Assembly (NCBI GenBank): GCA_000733355.1
Contig: JNVV01000002.1
Span: forward strand, 1,186,908 to 1,250,907
DNA: 64,000 nucleotides
Direction: 5' to 3'
DNA from: Falciphora oryzae
Lineage: Eukaryota; Ascomycota; Sordariomycetes; Magnaporthales; Magnaporthaceae
Positions 11,841 to 21,961 of this stretch are shown piece after piece. Position 1 is the stretch's first letter, and each line of letters starts with the position of its first letter. The position numbers and the translations under genes are program-made. The notes beneath the pieces were generated by a model that saw only the letters and a list, made by a program, of their open reading frames with translations, was not told the origin of the DNA and did no database searches.

Positions 11841-14793
11841 ATGTTCGACGACTACCGCTCGAGAAGCCGCGAGGGCCGGCACCGGTCGCCCCCGCGCGAC
11901 GACCGAGAATACTACCAGCCGCGGAAGGGTAAAGCACGGATAGCATCCTGGGAAAGACCACGCTGCACGCGGAGCAATATATTGAGACATGACCGCTAAC
12001 ACATGCCATGTCGTCATGATATCGTCTCAAAAAGACCATTTGAGAAGTCCTGCCAGGAGCCCTGCGAGGGGGCGGCCTCCCGAGGACGGCTATCGCGACA
12101 GTCGGGGCTACGCCGAGCCTTCCCGCCATCGGGGGCGTGCCGATCGCTACTACCAGGACGACGGGCCCTCGAGGGGCGGCGGCTGGCGCGGGGGCGATGT
12201 GGGCGAGCACCCCGACACGCTGCAGTACGACGATGACGGCTACGACGACTCGCACGACGATCGTGGTCGCCGCCGCCCGAGGTCGCGCTCGCCGTGCAGC
12301 CCCGATCGCTACGGCCGCTCCATGTCGCCGCCCCCACGACAGGGGCCATACCACACTCTGATCATGGAGGGTCTGCCGATGGAGGTCAAGGAAGACGACG
12401 TGAGTCTCCGCAACGCGGGCGCTATGCCGCGCACGTTTACATCGCGAATCAGAGCTGGAGCTGACGGTATTCTTATTGTTTGGCAGATCCTCGACGGGTT
12501 CGACGCCTTTACAAACTCGCCGAATTTCTCGTCGGAGCAGATACGATCTGTGCGTCTACGTACCAACAAGCTGAGTTAGTGACAGCCTCAGATCCTCAGC
12601 CTGCGCCGAGTGGGAACGTGGCTCTCGGCGGATGGGCTAGCCTCGCTGACTCTCCAGTTTAGACCGTCGGATATGCTTTGTCGAGTTCAACACGGTCTCC
12701 GATGCCGAGGACTTCGCCGAGAGGTGCCGCTTCAACATGGACCTGGACCTGCCCGCAATAGGCGGGATGGAGATGGAGAAAGTGCGGGTGAATCTCAACT
12801 ACAGCCGAGCCAGGGAGGACGGCGGTCGAGGAGACAACCGTTCCGATGGCTCCTGGACGTGTCCTAGTGTTTGTGACCCCCTACGGCTCATCGCCTAGAC
12901 CTCTCCGCTTGAGTGCGCATGTTCTAACCACACGGTCACCAGTGCGCCGCGACCAACTACTCCCGTCGGTTGACCTGCTACAAGTGCGGCGTGAAGAGTG
13001 GTATGCTTCCTGGCCCCGTCCCTCAGACTACTTACCATACTGAAGGTGTTCTCGCAGATGACGACGGCGCTAGCGGTGTCCCTATTTTAACGGGCGAGAC
13101 TGACGAGGCGTCCCCTGATATGCCCTCTCAGTACCTCGTGGTTCGGGACCTGGAGCCCTCGGTCACTGAAGAAGTCCTGGCCAGAGGGATAGCCAAACTC
13201 TACTTGGACGAAAGCCGGCAGCCGGTCAAGGAAGAAGCTCCACCAGCCAAGAAACTCAAGTCGACCGCGCCAGTCAGCAACACGACTAATCTCGGCGCAA
13301 GACCAGGGTCATTGCGCCGCGTCTTTCTTATGCGCGACAGACGGACCAACGACTCGTGGCGGTACGGATTCGCAGAGTTTCAGACCCTCGAAGACGCACA
13401 AGCCGCGGTTGCCAAATTTCGAGCCTCATCAAAGTTCACCATTTCATCCAAGCCCGTCACTGTTAGCTTCATCCACACGGGTGTCTTCGTGCCTGCACGG
13501 GAGCCCCCAAGAGACTCTGATCAACATCAAACAGCCCCTCGGAACCGAGAGTCGTTCGTCCCGGTCTACAACCGCGATGTGCTTCTTGAGTACTGGGACG
13601 GTCGCGCGTACCCAAGCATACACGACGTGAACGTTGAGCAGTCTGAATCGCCGGCCCCCGAGGATGCTGACAAAGCGCAAAGTCCCGGGAAGGAGGGCGC
13701 AAGCAGGGAGCAGGGCGGGCTGGACGCAAACGGCAAGAAGACCAAGAAGCCCAAGGACAAGACAATAGCCATGGGAGGCCAGATGAAGCTGTGGCTCAGG
13801 AAGAGTGCCGAGCTGCACGGCGAGAAGGCACGAGGAAGCGAGGATGAGAAGGATAAAGCGACAGAAGACGCAGACGGCATAGCCGGCCCGGCAGGAGGGC
13901 GACGGGCCTTTGGCCCACGGGCGGCGCACCAGAAGGACACATACACATCATACGGCGTGGCTGGCGAGCAGACGTGCTGTTTCCTGTGCATGGTCAAATT
14001 TGACAAAGCGCAGGATCTCCGGGACCATGAGGTGCTCTTTGCGGAGCACGCAGAGGCGCTGCAGGACGAGAGCAGAAAGGAGCAGGCGATAGCCAGGCTA
14101 GCAGGGCTCGGTCTCAAGCCGCAGACGGTCCTCAGGAGAAAACCGAGAGACCGTTCAGACAAGGCGCCGGCCTATGTGTCGTACGCGGACGCGGATGGGC
14201 TGCAGTGCTTGGTGTGCCAGCGGAGGTTCAGGAGCGGGGCGGCGCTCAGGCTACACGAACGCGAGAGCGAAATGCACCGACTCAACATGACGAACGGCAC
14301 CAAGGTGGAACGGGCGGTTGCGCAACTACTCATGTTCGGGAAGGTGCCGATCAAGATGAGGCCGGTCCGGGGCGGCGGCGAGTCGTCGCAGCAATACAGG
14401 GACAGGGCCAAGGAGCGGAGGCTGGCGTTCAACCAGCCGGTCAAGCCCAGCACCAAGCGAGGCGGGGACAGCGAGGGGTCGAGGAAGGAGACGAAGAAGG
14501 GAAGGGGCGTGACGGGCGGCGGGACGGCGGCACCGGCCGTGCCGTCCAAAGGTGCGGCTCTGCTCAGCAAGATGGGGTGGACTGCTGGGCAGGGACTGGG
14601 GGCGGACGGGACGGGGCGGGCGGAGGCGATCCAGACGGAGCTGTACATGCCCGGGGTGGGACTCGGGGCGGAGGGCGGCAAGGTGGGAGACGCGGCGGCC
14701 GAGGCGTCCCGCAAGACCACGGGAGACTACTACTCCAACTTTGTGCAGCAGACCAAGGACAAGGCGCGGCAACGGTTCGAGCGGCTGTCTTAG
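11841..14793 (+). CDS. RBM5/RBM10-like splicing factor (RRM, RanBP2 finger, G-patch)
   Basis: Probable nuclear pre-mRNA splicing regulator, about 841 residues. Exons used: 11841-11928, 12035-12399, 12487-12559, 12663-12868, 12943-13000, 13058-14793. The third donor (GTACCA at 12560) is the least certain; the 57-base intron 13001-13057 is in frame and could be retained. Domain order: Arg/Ser/Asp-rich N-terminus; first RRM (YHTLIMEGLP ... CFVEF); RanBP2-type zinc finger whose W-x-C-x2-C-x3-N-x6-C-x2-C pattern is completed only by splicing 12868 to 12943; second RRM (YLVVRDLEP ... YGFAEF); two Cys-rich CxxC finger-like segments (TCCFLCMVKF, LQCLVCQRRF) ending in H; C-terminal G-patch (GAALLSKMGWTAGQGLGADG). 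That order is typical of RBM5/6/10. Splice isoforms are plausible given the short in-frame intron. Confidence 0.85.
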
Positions 14794-16433
14794 GGCGTTT
14801 CAAGCCATCATTTACTGTATTATACAATATTATCATTGGAATTGGGAGTCTGCTGGCGATTTGGCACCAATGGGGCCATGATTATAAATGCCAGCAAAGT
14901 TAGACTTGTTCGAGAGACGCCTCAAAGACCTCATCGACGCACGAGACTCTGCGCCGAGACGTTGGCGTCGGTCGGCTGCAATTTTGGGTATTGGCGCCAA
15001 TTACCACAAGCAATTTAAGCGCAGCGCGCAAACGGATGTTTGCCCAATCCAGATGCTCCGCGCGTTCCCATGTTCAATGGCACCTTGGTGAGGAGGCCAA
15101 GTGGTTGGCTGGTTGGCCACAAGCAATCGCCGTTTCGTTTCGTTTGCTGACGCGCAGCCAGGTCTGGCAAAGTTTGTTCAACCCCTGGGTTGTGGCGGCG
15201 GAAGCTGAAAGCGAAAGACATCAATTGGCCTCCTCGACTTGGCTGGGAGTTTTTACCAAGCGAAGCTACGACGCCACTTCTCATTCCTGATTCCCTTTTC
15301 TTTCTTTCTTTTTTTTTTTTTTTCTTTTTTTTTTTATTCTCCTCGCTTGTGACTTTCCTCACCTCCGCAACGCAACCATTTATCGAAATGGGGGAATCGG
15401 CGGGCAGGGTTGTGGTCCGACTGGGGCCCCGCGGGCGGATGATGCAGGGCACAGGAGACTCCATTCCCCTTGCGACCAAGCCCGCCGCCCGCCGCCGCCC
15501 CCTTGTCCGACAGCCCAGCCCGCCCCCAGTGTCGGTTTCCCCTCGCAGCCACAGGTGGCCAAGAGGTTTGGCGGCCCATTACGCAGTGTACCGCCGATGC
15601 AGGTGGGCATTACATATGGCAAAGCCCGAGGTAAGGGGCAGGCGCAGGCCAATCCGAGGGTGGCCTCGTTCGTCATGACCGCGGCGGATGCACCTCCTCG
15701 CGCCGCACTCGGCTGATTCCCATTGCCTGTCTGCCCATTGCCCATCGAGGGGCCTGCCTTCCTTATCCACACCCAAGAAGGCGACCCAAGGCTTTTACTT
15801 TCCTGAGCAAAAGGGAGGGGCAACGCACACTCAAGGTCAACTACCGGCCAAGGTCGGAGGGAAGGGACCAGCAAACAACACTTGGCATGCCCGCTTCCTC
15901 CTTCCCGTATTTATACCTCCCGCGTCTTCCGAAGCCTCCAACCCGCTCTCGGGTTTTTACCAGCCAGGCGGATTGTGTTTACCGCGCCAATGCTTTCTCG
16001 CCCGGCTCCCTGCGTCTCGTCCTGGCAACTCAATCCCCAGAGCACCAAGGACAGCCAAGGTCTATCTACCGGCCTATTGTCACACTCTCGGCTCGAGTCC
16101 TGTCGACACCTACCGCTAGCCTTGTGCGCCACCGCGTAGTTGCAAAGGGAAGACGCCCGGCTGCCTCCGCCCCGCCCTCGAATCAATTCGTCATTAGACA
16201 TCGCTTGATTTACGGCGCCGCTCGCGAGGTCGTCTGGGAGACCTACAGCCTCTTCGCTTATCCTGTCCAGTCCTTGCCGCCGTCCTTTTGGGAGGGCCAC
16301 TGTGCTGCTTTCCAGCCCTCGCCGGTCGACTCATCGCGGTATATATAGGCAGAGGCAGCAGCAGCAGCAGCATATAACAATAGGATCGGCAAGACGGCAC
16401 CGTAATCACACTCATCCGGCATCGCCATCAGCC
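14794..16433. other. Intergenic region, 1.6 kb
   Basis: No supported gene. A long T-rich tract (about 15301-15336) and a promoter-like region before the protease gene are present. The sequence just before the ATG has a (CAG)n run at about 16355-16371. Confidence 0.45.
16340..16347 (+). promoter_or_regulatory. Candidate TATA box of the aspartic protease gene
   Basis: TATATATA lies about 90 bases before the ATG at 16434. Spacing fits a core promoter with a short leader; nothing else supports it. Confidence 0.4.
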
Positions 16434-17996
16434 ATGAAGCCAAGTGTGGGTGCCGCCGTGGCGCTTTGGGGCCCCGCCGCGGTGGTTTCTGCAAATGTGG
16501 CCTCGATGGATGTCATGAGGTCGTCAACTCTAGAGGAACAAGGGCTATACAAGCGGTCGACCTTTGTCGAGTCGCTGGCCAACAACATCACGGGCGGGGC
16601 ATACTATATCGACGTCACGGTGGGCACGCCCGGGACGCCGGCGCGCATGGTCCTCGACACGGGGAGCAGCGACGCCTGGATCGTGTCGCATACGGCGGAT
16701 CTATGTACAAGCAGAAACCTGCAGATGATGCACGGCGATACGTGCGCCACCACGTACGACTCGGCCAAGAGCTCTTCGTACTCGCTGGAAAAAAGCGAGG
16801 GCTTCTCGATCCGGTATCTAGATGGCTCCGCCGCCAGCGGCGACTGGGTACGAGATGACTTCACAATAGGCGGCACCACCATCCGGTCGATGCAAATGGG
16901 ACTGGCAAAGTCGACAACGCGCGGGACGGGGATTTTGGGGGTGGGTTTTAGCACGCACGTGGCGGCGCCAGAGCAGTATCCTAACATTATGGACGAGCTG
17001 GTGCGTCAGGGTTTGATCCCGGCCAAGGCGTATAGCCTGTGGCTCAATGACCGCCGGAGCCCGTCGGGCCGCATCCTGTTTGGCGGCATCGACACGGCCA
17101 AGTTCATCGGCCCGATGGGCGTGCTGCCCCTGATCCCGGACGTGTCGACGCGCAACATTACGTCCTTCACCGTCAGCATGTCGTCCATGTCGATGGCCTT
17201 CTCCAACAAGACCACGTCCGAGGTGCCGACGCGCAACGGCTCCGGGGTTCCGGCCCTGCTCGACTCGGGCACGACTTTGTCGTACCTCCCTGCTAGAATG
17301 GCCGAGAAGGTTTTTGCTATGATGGACGCCTATACGGACACGCGGCCAGCGGGGACGGGTCTGACATTTGTCGACTGCAAGCAGCTGGACCGCGAGCGCA
17401 ACCTCAACATGTTCTTCTCCTTCCGTAGTCCCGGGGCGAACGGGGCGGCAGCAGAGACGACGACGATCCGCGTGCCTGTGCACGAGATGGTGCTGGACGT
17501 GATTAGGGGTGTGCTCGAGGACCTGGTGCCGCGGGACATGCCATTCTCGCCGCGCGATACATGCCTGCTTGGGATCCAAAGCACGGCCGGGTTTGCGTCG
17601 GTGGCGTCGGAGCTGGCGGAGAGCGACTGGACGCTGCTGGGTGACACATTCCTGCGTTCGGCATATGTGGTGTACGACCTGGACCACCGGCAGGTCGGCC
17701 TTGCCCAGGCCAACCTCAACGCGACCGACTCCAAAGTGGTAGAGCTGTCCAACAGCACGTCGACGGGCCTGCCACGACTGACAGGGGTGGCGAGCCAGGT
17801 ATCCGGCACCCCCAGACCGACGATCCTGACGACGGTCACTGGAACCGACGGGAAGCCAACGGTGACGGTGACGGACGCGGCATCAGAGTCCAATGGAGCT
17901 CGGCGGGCGGCAGGCGGCGGCAGCGGCGCCGACATGTTTGCCGTCCTAGCGGTCTCGGGCTTGTCTGCCCTTGGGGGAGCATTCATGGCATTCTAA
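16434..17996 (+). CDS. GPI-anchored pepsin-type aspartic protease
   Basis: 520 residues, single exon, A1 (pepsin/yapsin) peptidase family, predicted secreted and cell-surface bound. Seen: hydrophobic signal peptide (residues 1-20, ending VVSA), then a short pro-region with a KR site at 40-41. The first catalytic motif LDTGSSD has Asp75, and the second LLDSGTTLSY has Asp277. A flap-like YLDGSAASGDW and several N-x-T/S glycosylation sites (NIT, NKT, NGS, NAT, NST) are present. The last ~75 residues are Ser/Thr/Pro/Gly-rich, followed by a hydrophobic tail (MFAVLAVSGLSALGGAFMAF) with small residues before it (GGGSGAD), the pattern of a GPI attachment signal. Related to yeast yapsins and Candida/Aspergillus OpsB-type enzymes by architecture; the exact orthologue is not assigned. 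A TATATATA lies 90 bases upstream. Confidence 0.9.
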   Translation: MKPSVGAAVALWGPAAVVSANVASMDVMRSSTLEEQGLYKRSTFVESLANNITGGAYYIDVTVGTPGTPARMVLDTGSSDAWIVSHTADLCTSRNLQMMHGDTCATTYDSAKSSSYSLEKSEGFSIRYLDGSAASGDWVRDDFTIGGTTIRSMQMGLAKSTTRGTGILGVGFSTHVAAPEQYPNIMDELVRQGLIPAKAYSLWLNDRRSPSGRILFGGIDTAKFIGPMGVLPLIPDVSTRNITSFTVSMSSMSMAFSNKTTSEVPTRNGSGVPALLDSGTTLSYLPARMAEKVFAMMDAYTDTRPAGTGLTFVDCKQLDRERNLNMFFSFRSPGANGAAAETTTIRVPVHEMVLDVIRGVLEDLVPRDMPFSPRDTCLLGIQSTAGFASVASELAESDWTLLGDTFLRSAYVVYDLDHRQVGLAQANLNATDSKVVELSNSTSTGLPRLTGVASQVSGTPRPTILTTVTGTDGKPTVTVTDAASESNGARRAAGGGSGADMFAVLAVSGLSALGGAFMAF

Positions 17997-18805
17997 TTAC
18001 CTGTATTATGATTATTGTTTTGTAGCTATTGGTATTGTCTATTGGTTAAAAAGGCATTGGAGGGCGATGGGAACAGCATCGCGGGAACGACGGCGACGAC
18101 AACAGCATCCCGGGAAAGGAAACGGCCGGCGAGCTTCATGGCGGGATGTAAATATATATAATTTCTATACACGATACGCCATGTATAGATAATTCCTATT
18201 CATTACCCAATCCACCGATCCTGCAGCTCGGCAGGCAGGTGGGGGTTTAATTACTCACGGAACACGCGAGGTATGACGCGACGCGGGGTCGAACGAGGAT
18301 GCTACGAGCAGAGCAGCCAGCCGCCAGCACGAACGGTTCGTGATATCACCAAGACCTGTGTACCGACGTTTTTATTACACCGGGGTTAGGCCTTGGTCTT
18401 GGGTACGAGGCACCGTCGAGTAAGTCGGCGGTGCTAGGTAGGTGTGTTGGATGTAGTTTGAGGGCCAGAGCAAGCTTTTCCAGTCTCAAAGCCACGCACG
18501 CAAATTTTGCACTCGCCTTGAGCGCAGAGAGATTTAAAAGACGCTCATTGAACCCCGCGGCGTCCTGTGAAGCACATGGGATTGTATCACGCCGGCATTG
18601 ATCTGGATTTCTATCAGCTCCCCAGTTTCATTTTCTTCTTCACCCTCCTTCCCTTTCTTCCCTCACGTCCTTCTCGGGCTTCTGCATTGAACACCCGGTC
18701 CACCTCTCCAGAGTGAATCACTCACTCGTCCATCAGCCGTGCCAAGACAGCAGTCGCTTCCCGACGACGACACATCCATATATACCACCAATCTACACAG
18801 ACACA
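17997..18805. other. Intergenic region upstream of ade1
   Basis: 3' flank of the protease gene, then the presumed ade1 promoter with a pyrimidine-rich leader (about 18600-18680). No gene seen. A TATATA at 18779-18784 is only 22 bases before the ade1 ATG, too close to act as a core promoter. Confidence 0.4.
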
Positions 18806-19558
18806 ATGTCAACCACCGCCACCGCCGTCACCAGCGTCAAGCTCACCGCCCTGCCCAAGATCGCAAAGGGCAAGGTGCGCGAGCTCTTCGCCGTCGACGA
18901 CAAGACGCTCCTCTTTGTCGCCACGGACCGCATGTCGGCCTACGACGTGGTCCTGGACACGGGCGTGCCCGACAAGAGCATCATCCTGAACCTCTCGACC
19001 GTCTGGTGGTTCAAGAAGCTGCAGGAGAAGATCCCCGGGCTGCGCACCCACTTCGTCTCGCTCGACCCGCCCGCCCAGCTCCCCGCCGCCGAGGCCGCGC
19101 TCATCCGCCACCGCAGCATGCAGGTCCGCCGCCTCAAGGTCTTCCCCATCGAGGCCATCGTGCGCGGCTACCTCGCCGGCTCCGGCTGGGCCGAATACTC
19201 CAAGAAGGGCACCGTCCATGGGCTCGCCGTCCCCGCGGGGCTGCGCCAGTGCGACAAGCTGCCGGCGCCCATGTACACGCCGTCCACAAAGGCCGAGCAG
19301 GGCCAGCACGACGAGAACATCACGCCCGCACAGGCGGCCGAGATCGTCGGCCCCAAGTACGCCGCCCGCATCGAGGAGCTGGCCCTGGCCGTCTACACGG
19401 CCGCCGCTCATCATGCAGCCGAGCGGGGCATCCTGATCGCCGACACGAAGTTCGAGTTTGGCCTTGACGAGGCCACTGACGAGGTCGTGCTTATCGACGA
19501 GGTCCTGACACCAGACTCTTCGCGCTTCTGGCCTGCCGACAAGTATGGTATGTAATCC

Positions 19559-19610
<52 letters not shown>

Positions 19611-19872
19611 AACGGCACATCACATGAGTTCTGTCTTTGTCACAGCGAACTTGCTGACGGTCACTTTTCTTCCTGCAGAGCCCGGGCGCGACCAGGACAG
19701 CTTCGACAAGCAGTTCATCAGGAACTGGCTGACCTCGAGCGGCCTCAAGGGCAAGCAGGGCGTGGCCATCCCCGATGAGGTTGCCCAGGCTACCACATCG
19801 CGATACCGGACTGTCTTTTATAAGCTTACGGGGCTGACACTGGAAGAGGCGCTTGCTGGCCCATTCCCTTGA
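18806..19872 (+). CDS. ade1: SAICAR synthetase (purine synthesis)
   Basis: Phosphoribosylaminoimidazole-succinocarboxamide synthase, 311 residues, cytosolic. It condenses CAIR with aspartate using ATP, a late step of de novo purine synthesis. Exons are 18806-19547 and 19679-19872; the join makes TAT-GAG so that the chain reads DKYEPGRDQDSFDKQ, a conserved block of the family. Seen: KIAKGKVRELF at the start (ATP-binding loop), ATDRMSAYDVV, the FPIEAIVRGYLAGSGW signature, DTKFEFGLDE and LIDEVLTPDSSRFWP. Length agrees with yeast Ade1 (306). The 131-base intron contains (CT)24 beginning 13 bases after the donor (19561-19608). Start: first ATG before the KGKVRELF block. Confidence 0.96.
19560..19608 (+). 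repeat. (CT)24 microsatellite in the ade1 intron
   Basis: Uninterrupted CT dinucleotides fill over a third of the 131-base intron, between the donor GTATGT (19548) and the TTCCTGCAG acceptor (19678). It creates artificial Arg-Glu repeat frames on the opposite strand. Confidence 0.97.
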
Positions 19873-20884
19873 CTTGCCTTGTGTTAGATGAAACGAATGA
19901 TAGAAGTTTATCTTCGCGTTGATACCGACGGCACCTAATACTTGGCCTTCCACTCCAGGCCGCCAGTAAATCGCACAACTACGATGGGACGAACAGTCCC
20001 GACTGAGTCCAAAAATAGCTGGGCCGTCAAGAGAACGAGCGGATGATGGGGCGCATAAGCTTTCACTCTCGCGGTTGTTTCCCAGAGAGGTTTAGATCCA
20101 AAGCCTGACTGACGCGCTTTTCATTCTTCCGTTCGCGGAGCCCATCGGGCACCACGTGCATCTGCCAAGTTTTGGGGACAGGCCTGTCACTCCCATCCTT
20201 GAAGTCTGTCTTTGTCGCGGGAGATACATGGCCTAGATCCATCGGTTGCTGTCCCGAGGCCATCTTCGATTCCCGATCTGGCACTTGCCGTAGCGGTATT
20301 GGCCTCCCCGATGGCGTCCAATATCAGCCATCTCATCTCGTTCATAGGATTATATCCCTGTAGGCAATCCCCAACACATCCGACAGAATGAATCATGGTG
20401 ACCAGATTCGGATGGCGCCGAGTCTGGTCGAGACCTCGATGAACTTGTCGATAGTTACCTTCCCCCACCGGCTTTCAACAACAGCCGGAGCCCGTAAGCG
20501 TCGTGACGCCGGGCCAGAGGCGGGGCTTATCGTTTCTCTCCCGCCTATGGACCGGAGTCTGCTCCACATTCAGAAGTTTGCTCGACGATACAGTCTGCTT
20601 CCGTCGGTTCACAATAGGTCTGCGACGATCTCGGCCAGAGGATGCGGCATTCTCCTCCTCGTCGCCCAGTCGAGACCGCGAGAGCTGTTGGCGCCAAGGT
20701 TTGGAAGGAGCAGAGGCCACGGCTTTGCTGCCGAGTACTAAAGGGGACGGACTCTTTTCCACGACAGAGACTCCGTTTGCCCCTTTCGGACGTCTTCTAC
20801 CTAGCACCCACGGTATTGGGGTTAACGATTGACCACTCACCCCAATCAAGCTCTCTAGTCTGGCTTACGCCATTAGTGCACATC
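19873..20884. other. Intergenic region with an unresolved coding-like stretch
   Basis: No recognised gene. On the minus strand about 20049-20530 has several neighbouring open segments whose composition resembles protein, including one reading KVTIDKFIEVSTRLGAIRIW and another reading MASGQQPMDLGHV, in different frames. They lack a clear ATG start and I could not join them with confident splice sites. They may be a decayed gene, an unannotated spliced gene or chance. Confidence 0.3.
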
Positions 20885-21589
20885 ATGCCTTCACCTACCT
20901 CATCCCTGCTGCTGGCTGCTGCAGCCTCCTACGCCCTTGCGGCTCCCCTCCAGCCCCTTGAGCTCCGCGAGGATTTTCACAGGGGAGACGTTATCGTTGA
21001 CGGCGTCAACTCTAACTGGCAGCCTGAAGCGGCCTCTCGGCCGGTAGGCGTCCACCTGGGTGCCCGCGGCGGCGGGCCGGGTGGCGCCAACCGGCCGCCG
21101 GCTCCAAGGCCCGTTCGGGGGAATCCGAGGCCCGCCCAGCCGAACCCTGGCAGGGGAAACCGTCTGCCTCCGAATCCCAATGTCGTGCCCAATCCAAACA
21201 GAGGACCACCGCACCCTCCTCAGTTCGCTCCAGGAGGCCCCGGAGGAAACTTTCAGCCGCCGCCGCAAAATGGACCCTTCTTCCCACCCGGCATCCCCAA
21301 CCGGGCAGGCTCCCAGCAACAGCAGCAGCAGCAGCAAGCGGCAATCGCAGCAGCCAAAGCGGCCGAAGATCGCGAGCGGGTAAACCTCACCAGCGCCAGG
21401 CAGAAGCAGGCGCAAAAGCAGAGGGAGTACGACGCGGCCAAGGCGGCGGAGCAGATGAGCAGGGACGCGCAGGGGCGCGAGCGGGAGGGGCTGCATAAAG
21501 CCAATGTGGGGGAGGCGCAGGAGCAGGAGGAGTACGGCAACGCAAAGGCGGCCAGCAAGGCGGCGCAGGCGGCCGTGGGGCGCGGGTAG
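20885..21589 (+). CDS. Small secreted Pro/Gly/Gln-rich protein, unknown function
   Basis: 234 residues, single exon, not recognised. Residues 1-19 (MPSPTSSLLLAAAASYALA) form a clear signal peptide with an Ala-x-Ala cleavage site. The middle (about 55-140) is Pro/Gly/Asn/Arg-rich and probably disordered, with repeated RGN/PNPN/GGPGG elements. A Q8 run (about 142-149) follows, and the C-terminal ~85 residues are Ala/Glu/Lys/Gln-rich with strong helical or coiled-coil character (AAKAAEDRERV, AKAAEQMSRDA). There are no cysteines in the mature part, unlike many disulfide-rich effectors. It could be a cell-wall or extracellular matrix protein; function unknown. Confidence 0.7.
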   Translation: MPSPTSSLLLAAAASYALAAPLQPLELREDFHRGDVIVDGVNSNWQPEAASRPVGVHLGARGGGPGGANRPPAPRPVRGNPRPAQPNPGRGNRLPPNPNVVPNPNRGPPHPPQFAPGGPGGNFQPPPQNGPFFPPGIPNRAGSQQQQQQQQAAIAAAKAAEDRERVNLTSARQKQAQKQREYDAAKAAEQMSRDAQGREREGLHKANVGEAQEQEEYGNAKAASKAAQAAVGRG

Positions 21590-21961
21590 CGCGGGTGCGG
21601 GAGGAGACGGCCTTGGGTCAGGGGGCGTAGGGGAAGCTCTTGGGTGAAACCAAAACAACACGGATGGCCCAGCTTTCAAATGTACCATTCAAATCGGCTA
21701 TAGGAAATGTCCTTTTTTCCCCTTTGGGGTTTGTATTTGTTTCGTAACCACTACCAGAATCCAAAAGTTATCCTCCACACAGCACGGGATTTGTGCATGC
21801 TATCGACCTTTTTATTCGGCTTCGGGCTCTACAGAAAAGACGCGGGAAAGAAGAAGAGAAAAGACATAGGAAAAAGGAAGAAAAAATATATAGGAAAGAA
21901 GAAAAGAGAAGCCACCGGAGAACGGCCCCATCATAGCCGCCAACCAAACAAACCGGTACGA
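21590..21961. other. Convergent intergenic region
   Basis: 372 bases between the stop codons of the secreted-protein gene (plus) and the ankyrin-BTB gene (minus). Purine-rich (GAAAAAGAAGAAA-type) at about 21835-21915. Nothing else seen. Confidence 0.4.
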
